Shown here in pieces: positions 12,801 to 24,800 of a DNA stretch of 64,000 nucleotides. Numbering within the stretch: position 1 is the stretch's first letter; each line of letters begins with the position of its first letter. A program made the position numbers and the translations under genes. Where the stretch lies: contig NC_088301.1 in assembly GCF_032854445.1 (NCBI RefSeq), positions 47,175,116-47,239,115 on the forward strand, written 5' to 3'. The DNA comes from Liolophura sinensis (lineage: Eukaryota > Mollusca > Polyplacophora > Chitonida > Chitonidae). Under the pieces are notes generated by a model. That model did not search any database, had not been told where the DNA came from, and saw nothing but the letters and a program-made list of their open reading frames with translations.

Positions 12801-15800
12801 GTCCTTGGACGCTGACAGGCCAGATGGCAGGAAGGGAGAGAATCGACGCACAGCTCATGTGATGTCTGAACCGTTGTATACAAGGACAAGAGCCCCAACA
12901 GAGCCCCCTCGTCTCCAGCTTGTGGGCTTGACGTCAGACACCTGTCGTCTTTACTGGGAGAAGCCGATTCTTTTAAATGTAGTAAGCAAGGATGAAAACG
13001 ATCAGCCGAATTACGTACGGCGTTACCTGGAAGGTTACAAGATCGAGATAAACGGCAAAGAACACATGACTCTCGGCCCGTCAGCCCAAACCTGTTCCTT
13101 GACCAAGTGTAAGCCAGGACGGACATACAGCGTAGTGTTGGTAGCACTAAGCTGCACCGCTGAGGTGAAAAAAGACAGGAAAAAGCGAGTGAGTATGTTT
13201 CCTTTCAGTGCAGGGTATTGTTTAACCTAGGCTATGATAAATGTGTGCATGTACTATTTATATTTATATAATTATAATATTATGCCTGAAGTACTGATCT
13301 ACATGAAGAAAATTTGTACATCTCATACCATTGGGAAAAGAATTGCACACTTTCACTCCAGTAAGATAAAACTTGTATAAATCTAAAGATTGTTCGATGA
13401 TGCTGAAGACCCTTTTATGAGCTTCATGCATATGTAAAGAAATGTTTGATCTATTTAACTTTAGTATCTCAATCAAGTTGTCGTGAAACAACTTGTTTTT
13501 TAATTGACCTCTGTGACTCTTTATGACCTCCATGACCTCCACAAATGTTTTGACTTCATAAAGGCTGGCCATCCTGGATTGTGTTGTTTATCGTGATCTT
13601 TGCGTTTTATCAGCACAAGACCCTGTTCAAGAAAGGAGGGGGTCAGTCTGAAGAATACAGCTTGGTGTTGGATGATGAGAGTGATCTGGACACATCGCCA
13701 TCCGAGCCCCTGCGTATCACTATGCCAAAGCCTCAAACAGGTATTATTTGTGCGAATGTACATTAGTTCACTCCCTTTTTTGTCTCTCTTGGCTGAAATG
13801 TTGATATGATTCTGCTGTGGCCATGAATGTCTTCTTTACGTACCAGTACATATATGTATATGTATATATATGTTCATGAGTGCAGTTACAATAAACACAA
13901 ACTAAATAAAGTCTTACTACCTTAATTCCTCAACCTTTTTGCATATAAAAGATCAACCTTCAGTGCAATTTATGCACACTATTAAATTGATTTTGTAGAT
14001 GTATTTAAGTTTATAGAATTTGACAACATGTGGAAAGACAATTGAAAGTTGCTCTGAATGTTCCTATTTCAGGTTTTCTATCCTCCTTGGAAGGAGAGTT
14101 CCATCGCAGTGAGTCTGATGACCGTAATTTATGTGGAGAAATTCAGCTGAAATGGGAAACGTACGGGGAAACGGTCAACTTGTTAAGGCAGTTCAACATT
14201 TTGTGGTTCAGTGAGGATGACCGTGTCATCCAGACCAAATATGTAGGACCAGATCAAAGGAGCTGTACCATTCCAGTCATCAGTAACAAGTGAGTTACTG
14301 GTCACTTCATGAAGTAATTAATATCAAAATACATTGCATAACACACGGATACACCTGATTCTAAGTTACTGGTTGGCATTGCAATCATCAGTGTACATGA
14401 GTGATAATTTGAGGAGACTCTTGTCATAATGCTTCTGTACACTTCTGTACACTATCTATCTTTAAGGAGACTAACCTAGGTCGCGTCACACCAAAGACTT
14501 AAAAAATGGTACTTGTTGTTACTTCATTTGGCACTCATCATTGAGTCTTTAGAACAAGGAAAGAGGACTGGTTGACTAGGTGTCAGTATAATGTGACTGG
14601 AGTGTCATGTCTGGTGTCCTCAACATGATACTTTCGCAACCCCTGCCACAAGAGTTCACAGTATATGTACACACACCTAATGACTCGTTATCACATGATG
14701 TTGAATGAAAAGTATGACATAAAACCACAAGCATTCATTCCCCATTCATTCATTCTATTCACACATATTTTTTTCATGTAAATGTATGATTCAGGGCCCA
14801 GATGTTCAAAAGCGTATTAAGTAACACTGGTATTGAGTTAAATTTTTTAAAATTATAATTTGTTAAAATTAAGTGCAAAAAAAAGCATTGAAAAAGGGAA
14901 CGATGTGAGTTATTTGGAACTTAAAATCACTAGATAATGAGGCTGGTTTTATGAATTTTGCTGCCAACACTCTCAGTAGTCTCCGCTGAATGAAGTCATA
15001 CAAATCCAACCTTTATGACCTCCAGAGCTTCGCCATTTAGTTCAGTGTTAAATAAAGCTACAAGAATGGCAACAAGCATATCAATTTTCTCCATGAAATG
15101 GTTTGCTGTTCTGCATACGGTTGTCAAAACAGGTCGTCGAAGAATCCTGGAGTAAGGTTTCTCAGGCTTCCAGACCATCTGGCCCTCAGAAAGGCATAGA
15201 TTTCTAACGCAAGACAGAAGGATTTTATACCCACCATACAGCCAGACCCGCTCTTGCCATTTTACAGCTGAAAGCTACTAGACGAATACAGCTGAACTTG
15301 AAGGACTTCCACAGCGGCACACAGTGGTTATAAAATACTATTGACCGAACTGAAAACTGATAGCAAATCTCTGTACACTAAAGCCAACGTATCGTACATG
15401 TGTTTATACTGTACACAACTATAAGCCCCTGTGTGCATAGGCTGTTCGGAATGCCAACAATAACATGTACCGGTGGGTGTCATGATGTGTGGGTATGTGG
15501 TGGATGTCATCATGTGTGGGTAGAAATTTAGTAGCCCTTTGGGAATAGAATGGTATTTATTGTAGAGTGGACAGAGGGAGAGAATGGTAAATAAATATTA
15601 AAAATTTAGATACACACACAACACGTACAGTGTAACGCAGGATAAAGCTATAGCTTACTAGTCCATAATGCCAGTGCGGTTTGAAATGCCTTGACAAAGA
15701 TCAAACTCAACATCTGAAAATTTGTGAAGTCTGCCCAGGGATGTCAGTCTCATAAATTGAAATTTCAACGTTGTCCATTAGGGGTTCAAATTGATACAGA

Positions 15801-18800
15801 AATGTATTTACCTCTGTGTAGCTAGAATCCATCTCGAAATGACATTGAGACGCCGAAAACAAAATTCAGAGCTCACCTTTACATCTTGCGTTTTTACCTT
15901 TGTTTTTAGGGTTGTGTACAATGTGAGCGTTGAGCCATCCTTCTACTCAGAGACACCCCAGAGCTCCCCTCAAAGCCTTCAAATCATGATCCCTGGGCAA
16001 CCAGATGCACCAGAGATATTCCTGGAATCTGTGGACACAGAAGAATTCGTTGTGGAGTGGGGAGAGCCACGTCTCTATGGAGGTGTCAAAGTCAGAGGTT
16101 ATCAGGTAAAGTAACTCACCTGACGTATAGGCAGAGTTTTTTTTATTTTCAGATGCTTGTGTTGACATGTCTGTAGATGTCAAATTACACATCTCTTGTC
16201 CTGTTATACACCAGTCATAATGAGGACATGTCAGTGTTAATTGCATAAAGGATCTGGAAGGTAATCACTGGTATGGCAATAGGGCCGCACTGAATTGCGT
16301 CCCTGGTGGTCACTCTCCTGTTTACTCTCGACCAACCATGGTTAGGTAGAACCTCAGAAAATGGCTAATGGCAAGTTTTGGAGTTAACTCGGTATAAGCC
16401 AGTTGAAGACCTAGCTTAAAGATGACAGATTTTAATTTTGAAAGCTTATTTGGAAAGCCCAGGATAAACACCATATGTATTTTTTAATTCATTCAGTGGT
16501 AAATTTTAAAATGCTGGCCTTAATTGGATGCAAAGCTCTTCCCAGGTACAATAGACAGCTTCGGCAAACTCTTAAGCCGAAAAACATGGACTTCATTCAA
16601 TATCTCTTGACACTTCTGATATTAGTCAACGCGACTAATATTTTTTGTTTTACATTCTGATGGTTAGAAAATATTTGTCATTGTCGTGGCATAACCTGCA
16701 TACTGCATTATTTATTAGACGAGGTCCCACTTCTCATAGTTTCAGACCGCAAAAACAAATCTCATGTTACGTCGTTTCCACTGTCGTGTAACAAGGGGGG
16801 TAATTCAGAGAAGGTCTGTTAAAGGGGCTTTGCTTGTGTCCACATTAAACTATAAAGGCTTGGGTGTGAATAGTGCACTGATGCACCTGAGGTGTTCATG
16901 AACAATCTAAAATATCAAGCTATGAGTCGCTGTTAATGCTGTTAATACTCTTAGATGGTGAATAGATTAATTCAGTTAATGAGAGGAAAATATATTTGTG
17001 TGAAAAACACAATCAATGAAATAAATATATACAATTTAATCTATCCATTCCATACACAAAGTACAGGTAAGATTTTAATATTACACTTTGTCTTTAACAG
17101 GTATACCTGAATGATCGCAAGGCGGGGAATGAGCTGAATAGTTCTTACAGAAAAGCAATTATACCTTGTCGCCCTAACAGGTGAGAATTTTTTATGTGTA
17201 ATTTTCCTGTTGGTGATTTAATTAAGTAGACTAGATTAATTAAGAGTATGTAAAATGTTAGTATGCCTAATTTTACATGATTTTTGTATGTAATGTACTT
17301 TGATTATTTTTCTGTACTTCATTGTAGATAGTTTTCCAATTTTGCTTTCTATATAAAAGTGACATATCTGGAGAGAAACACAAGTGTATGGTTAAACTTT
17401 GTAAGAACTGTTGATTTTGCCGAATTATCCTTCAATTCATAAAATAATAATATTCATTTTTATCGCATTGTAGAATGGAATTTTTGTGCTTTAATGTGAG
17501 CTGATTTCTGAGAAGTCCAAATGTATTTTTGTCATGCCTTTGTTTACAGACATTACAAGATGAACCTGATAGCTTTAAGTGCCAACCCAGAATATCCTGA
17601 CTCTTTCAAGTCTAACAGTTTACTGATCAGCTCTGGACCACGGTCTCCACGCCATGGGGAGGGGTCAAGCACAATGACCTTGGAGGATTGGTCATCGATG
17701 ACTGATGATCAGGAGATCATGCTGAAGGTCAGCAGCATCACAGATACAGCTATACACCTGGACTGGTCAACTCACCTGGAGACGGATGGGGTCAGGTGTT
17801 ACAAAGTTCAGTGGAGCAGTGTAGCACAGCCAGATGTAAGTATTTGCTGGCTTTCTTTTTGTTCATATGTAAACACCTGTCCAAAGAATAATATGTTTAA
17901 GTATTAATAAAATTAAAATGCCAAGTACTGAAGGTAGTATTTATTTTTGAACAACATTACTATGTGTTAAATTTTGTTTTGATTTCTTCATATTTAAGTC
18001 ACACAGAAATAAATTATGTATACAAAATTTACAAATATACAATTTTATAATTATAAAATTTTAATTTTCAGCAAAGAGAGGTGAAATTGGATGTCAGCGA
18101 GTCCAGCTGTGTGATAAACAAGTGTTTGCCGGGCACAACCCACTTTGTGAGGGTGATTTCTGTGTCTCCGGATGGTAATATTCTGGGGAAGTCTCGACAA
18201 CTGACCATACAGACGTCTGCACCACCAGATGCTCCAAAACTGGCTGTCAGGTAGGTATTGCACAGAAATATCTGAAGAGCGAATGCTCTACTTTTCATAA
18301 AAAAACAACATTTACATAACTCATTGAGATCCACTTGGTTAGTTCATTGAAAGGAATGAACAACAAAATGTCTCTATTGTCTTTTGCCTTACAATATTGA
18401 GTATTTATTGTAATAAAAAAGTTGCCAAAGCATTTAAAGAAATTTTCTGCTGGTTGGAGCACATGTTATTTCAGTACTATTTCTGGCAAGCTGACTTGAC
18501 ATAATGTAAATATAGTGGACCTGTTTTGGAGCTACCCCTCTCGAAATACTTTTTTCTTACTTGTTCTTTAATGTGCTTGTGAGTTTAATTGTCCTCTTTC
18601 TTTGAATTTTTCCAGAGCATGTAATTTCCGCTACATAGCAATACAGTGGGATAAGCCGATCACATATGGTGATGCAGGTATAAATGGCTACAAAGTGTAC
18701 ATAAATGGTGTTGTTGAAGCGTCTCTCACCCCGCAACAGCTCAGTTTTACCTTCACACATGGGGCATGGTGCCAGGAATATTGCTTCCAAGTTCAGGTAA

Positions 18801-21800
18801 GCCTATCACGCTGTTCAGGTGTAGCGGTGTCACTATAGCTAATGTGTAAAAGGAGTGAAGTAAAGGTATTACTTTGAGAAATTGTCTTCTATTCTCAGTA
18901 ACACCTGTAATAATACACTGCTCCCTTGAAATAAAGCATCCATTGAGGGACAAGTTTTTCTAATCGCATTGTAATCGGATTCGCAGAAAATTGAATACTT
19001 GGAAGGGAGTTAACTCATGGAGGCTCAAGTCACACTAGAGTCAAGACGTGAAACTATGATCCACCTGTGTACAACAAGGTTGATTGATTTGAATTACAGC
19101 TGTTCAAATTATGAAACTATGAAATCACCTACTGCTACATATGTAGCTCAGTAAATGTGATGGAACTTCAAAGAGCTACCCCCAGTGCTTGTAATTGCTT
19201 AAATTAACCTTGTGATTTCAATGTGACTTGTTTAGTGTCAGAAGCAAAAGCAATTTGTGCCATCTGACGTCTGGGGGAGGGAACCAGCCAATGGAACCTT
19301 TGAACCCCCTGTGAAGCAAATAAAATGTAGTTTTAAAATCTATCAATGTCCTAATGTGAAAGACTTCCAGCAGATTTCACAACATTTTACAGCCTTAATG
19401 TGAGAACACTGCATAAATGATGATTGTCAAGAAGACTTCATGGATGTGCACATTGGCCCAAACACTTGTAACCACATCCATACGTTGTTTACACATTGCA
19501 AACAACTTTGAATTGTTAAAATAATATTTGAGTTTATTTTGATGTATATCTTACATGTATCTCCCAATTTTGATTTTTGTCTGATAAAGTTTTTCTGCTG
19601 AAAACAGAAGAAAAAATGGGAAACACAAGGCGCCTGTGTTAAATCCAATTGCGCGGAAAATCAAACCATGTTAAATCGAGGGAGCAGTGTATATCTTTAT
19701 ATTTGTTTGTAAACTGTTTCTTCTTTGTTTGGTGCAGTTGCAGATTTGTTTTTAGCATCAGTAATTTTTTTTAAAAATGGTTTTGTATACTGGTAATCTG
19801 GTGTTTAAATCAGTCAAGATTTTTTTGTACTGATGATATGTTTTCTCATTTTTCAGTTTCCTGGTAGCTCTTTATTCTGTGATCATTTTCATGTAGAGTA
19901 TTTTAACATTTTTGAAATTAAAATTTTTAACAGCCCCCAAAGATGCAAAGTCAGGAATATTATTATTAAGCAAAATACTAATTTTTTTTATCTAAACTAA
20001 ATTTTTTTCTGGCAATGTTGTGTTCACTGCAGGCCATGTGCACAGTAGATAGACTGAACAGCAAAATATCTGAACCACTGATAATAGCCTGGCCAGGGGT
20101 CAAATCCCCTGTTCTTGAGCGTATACCGACGGTCAGTTCCAGAGCAGTGAGGGTACGCTGGGAAACACCATATTGTACAGAGGGAGTGACAGTAAAACAC
20201 TTCAAGGTAACTTATTTTTGTGACATTAATTTGAACTTCGAGTAATCTATTTCACCTAAAGCTTAGTATTTTGTAAGTTGCACATTTCGCTTGATTCTGA
20301 TTGAATTATCTACCTTATAGAGCCAACTAGGATTTCTTTTCTGAATGTGATAAATTTCTTATCAGAAAAACTTACGTTTTGGCATTACAAATATATTGTT
20401 TAAGGCCTTTATCAGCTTCTGGAACCACAATTTTTCATACCAAACTTCAGGTGAAATAAAGTAAAAGGAGGCTAAGATATATGCTAATCAGATGTTTACA
20501 TGTAATTATGTGGATTTGGTTTTCACGTTGAAAAAGCAATGCAGAAAGCAATGAAAATTTCTGTTGAAACAGTTCATTCTCAGATTTCATGTTGAAGATT
20601 AATCTGTTTCCCCCATAGCTGCTATGTGTTGATGTGAACACCGGGAAGACTGTCCAGTCTCTTGGACCTTTGCACCCAAACATGAGAGAGGCAGAGATCA
20701 GGGGTCTGCACAAGTCTAGCTACAGTCTCTACCTGGAAACACATGTAAGTGTGGGATTTCTCAGGATTTCTGTCACAAAAAATCTGAAAGATAATGCACA
20801 CAGTGGGAAAAAGTATTTGTTAGTTTGGTTCTATTGTTACACAACTGGGTGTTTAGGAAGTACTATGTAATATTCCTTGACCAATGAGTCGGAATGGTTA
20901 AACCCAGCTCTTGGTAATGTAATAGCAACCTTACGTCCAAACGTTGATAACATGTAATCATATAAATGTAATAACATGTAGTACCTTCCTTCCTTTTTCC
21001 ACTCATAAACATTATTGTCATGGCATACAGGATATATTCTAGAAAATGATGTAAAATACTTTTCAAATTTTGTCCAACAACTACATGCCATTGTTAAGAA
21101 GTATCTGCGAACCCTTTAGACATTTGTAGAAACAGATTGAAGACAAATTCTTTTTTTTTTCTACATTGAAATGATAGAAATATTGACCAGGTAGTAGTTA
21201 TTTTGTATTTGTAGCGTAGTTTTAATCATAAATCACCTGTGTATCAAAAGTTCCTTGCAAATGTCTTGAAAGTGCTGACCTGACAAAACCCCTTACCTTT
21301 ATACAGGTACATGGAACTAGTGATGTGGTGGTCTCGACTCCCATGAGCACCCACCCTGCTGTATTACCTGATCCCCCAGAGTTGGTTGTGTCGGTGATTG
21401 GGCTGGAGGAGAGGAGGCAGCTGAACCGAGTGACAAGCGAACTTGTCAACAAGAGGGACAGGTAATGCTAAAACATCTGACGCCCGAAAAGTGTGTGATA
21501 TATGTTGAAACATGTGTCGAGCATGGCTTAGCCAAAATAAAAAGTGGTGGTCTGTGTTGCCAAGTGGTTAGCATAGTAACATAGCACAATGATTCAGGAG
21601 CGTCTCAACACCACAGTTACTGTGAATTCAAGTTCAGCTCATATGGCTTCCTTTCTTATTTTGTGTGGGAAGGTTTGTCAGCAGCCTGCAAATGGACATG
21701 GGTTTTATGTAGTAGACATTGACCCAGTTTACTCCCACCACAATGCTTGAAAAAATAAAGAAGTAAAGAAAATAAGAAACACTGGTACTTCTTTCAGTTA

Positions 21801-24800
21801 AATTCCGCACATTCAGGTGCCTAATTTGAACATATGAAAACACTGTTTCTCTCTGGGAATCCATTGACTGTTTGATCTGATTTTCCAGACATTGTTTACA
21901 GACACAATCAGTGTACTTGTATTTGTAAGATCACATCAAAATAAGACAATTTAATGAAATCAGTACAACATTTTGTATTTATTTATTTGATTGGTGTTTT
22001 ACGCTGTACTCAAGAATATTTCACTTATTTGATGCCGGCCAGCATTATGATGGGTGGAAACCTGGCAGAGCCTGGAGGACAACATATTGTAGGCAACAAT
22101 TCTACTGATATTCATGATTATTATGTTGTTTACTCCACAGACTGATTAGAAAGGTGGGACATCAGATCAAAAAGATGGGAATTGCAAACCATGCCAAATT
22201 GAAAGACAAAAATCAGGTGCGAATAAATTCACTGAAACTGTATGGTAATGGTATCTTGAATAGTTATATGTACTAAGTAATAATAAATAACACAAAAAGT
22301 TTACCAAGATTCTATTCATTTCTGCTTTCTGTCAAAGGACATATATCATGATACCTATTCTAGTTCATTAAGACCTTATTTACAGGAAATCCTGAAGGCA
22401 GCTCAGACTTTGTCCACTATTGAGGACCTGTTAGAAAGCTGCTTCCACGGATTGGCTGAGTACTCAGGTCATGTGATGGTGCATTTGAGCTGGCAATGTA
22501 TACAGACAAACAGGGATGTTGAGGTCACAGGGTACCAGGTGTTGGTGGATGGAAAGCACTATGGGAATGCTCTTGTGCCTGGAGTCAGAGGGGTTAGGGT
22601 CAAGGTAAGAGGTCAACTCTTAAACTTTTGTACATTCTCTGTTAATAAAAAAAATATTTTGTAAATTTGAGATTTTGTTGCACTTTCATATTGATAATTC
22701 TTTATTTTATCTTGAAGCTGTATTTCTTCGTTGATATAGTGTGGATTGTTTGCATATGATTGGTAATAATTTCTTGTGGAACTGAAGATTATCACAGGCT
22801 TTACATACATTATCTTGACGTATTAGGCATATATTGATTAAGTGTTATTTGAATTCATCTCTAAACTCAAGCAACCCACATGTAATACAGTATATCTCCA
22901 AAATGTAATTCATTCTTTTCAGGTTGAAGAATTAAATGAATATGTGTTAAACAAAAAAGCACTGATTCCTTCACTCTGTTCTTCTAGTTGGATCTGGACC
23001 AGCCCAGCCACACCATCAGTGTCTTAGCCTTGACCAGTAATCAGATTGTTACCTCTGAATCTAACGAGGTGAAAGTTCTGACTGAAGCTTTCCAGCCATT
23101 CTCCTTCTACTGCTACCATGATGTGCACCGCAGATCTGTCAGGTATACTGAGTAGGCATAACGTTTAACTTAAATTTCTGTTTTACAAATCTGTCAAGCA
23201 CGTTTGCTAGAGAGATATATCACTTTACTGCATGCCATCATGGATGTTATGCCTGGTGCATACAGCTTTATCGATTTTGTACCTGAAGAATAGTTGTTGT
23301 TTTTCATTTGAGTTCCTGAAGGGTAAAAAGTTGCAGTCACAACTTTGGTTCCAACTTAAATCTTACGGTGTACTACACCTTAAGAAATTCCCATTACCTT
23401 CATTCATGTCTTACTACATAACACACTGCTGACTGGTAAAACTTACGACTTTCATGTACAACTTAACTCAATTTTGTGACTGACCTCTTGTTGGTAAAAT
23501 GAAGTCAAAATGGTTTTAAAGACTGGAAAGTTCTTTTTTTTTGTTCTTTAGTTGGCCATCCCGGGGATGCTGTCGATTTGATGACTCTGTCATTTATGAA
23601 CGACAGCTTGCGAAGAAGCTTGCCAATCAGGGGCTTCTCAAGAAACAAGTACCGCCTCCAGCATGCAGTCTCCTAGATGTCTTTGATGGTGAATTTAAAC
23701 CTCTGCTCACACACAACAAACTGTCCCATGCAACTGTGATGCTGTTTTGGACTCCATGGTGAGAAGCTTATTTCTGCCTAAATCGGCACTAAACAAAGGC
23801 TTTGCATTGGTTTTTTTTGAGGTCCAGTTCAATGAATTCTTTAAACATTGTGGATTCAAGTTTGACGACACATTCTATGCAAGATCAAGGGTTTTTTTTC
23901 TACCATTTCTACCAAGTTATTCATTGTCAGTCATTTTTTCTGTGGACAAACATCTAGTAGGTAAATAGTCTTGGTTTCTGCTAGTTTTGATCTAAAACTA
24001 GGTAAAAACTTAAGTAAAAGAAAAAGTTATTTATATTTTTATTTTTTATAGGTGCTTAGCTTCCAAAGGTGTCATGAATCACTTTGTCAAGTTTGCCAGG
24101 GATAATTCCAAACGAGTAAGTCACATTTTTCTTCCATTAACCCCCTTTTTAATCACAGCTTCTTTGAAACAAAATGATCCCAAGATTTTATAATGGTGCA
24201 TGTATTTTCGACTAAGAGAGTTGTTAACCACTCCTGATCGAAACTTTTATTGAAATATTCCATTTAAATGTAAACCAGAAATAATTATCCCAAATGAAGA
24301 TAATGAAATTTAATGAAACTGTCAAAAGAGCTTTTATGGTATAAATCAATAAATGTACTTTTGTAACAGAATGATTTTGTATTTTTCCAGCACAACTTCA
24401 TTGCGATTTCATCAAACTATGATGCCCGTCAGCCTCATGACCGTCAACAGTTGATCCATACCATCACAGAGAATGGCTGGCGGGACGACCTGGCCGTCTG
24501 GCACTGCACAAGTCACTGCGCCTCATCCGTGTCCACTCTACCTAACAACATCAGCAGGAGCAAACTTGGTCAGTACCATTGTGTAGGAATTTTTGTGTAA
24601 TATATAATTGATAAGGGAAAAAAATGATGAGTATAGAATTAAACACCAGTCAAGGCTATCAGCTGCCTTTTCCTTTTAATCCCCTGGGGATTGCCTGCTT
24701 TCTTCCAACCTTAATGCTGGCTGCTATCATATAAGTGAAATATTCTTTAGTTCAGCATAAAGCACCAGCCAAATACAAATCAAATAAATAAATTTTTAAT

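Noticed and set aside
12492-13147. Long open frames overlapping exon 15 in another frame and on the minus strand
   Set aside because: Shadows of a strongly coding FN3 exon; no domain or splice context of their own.
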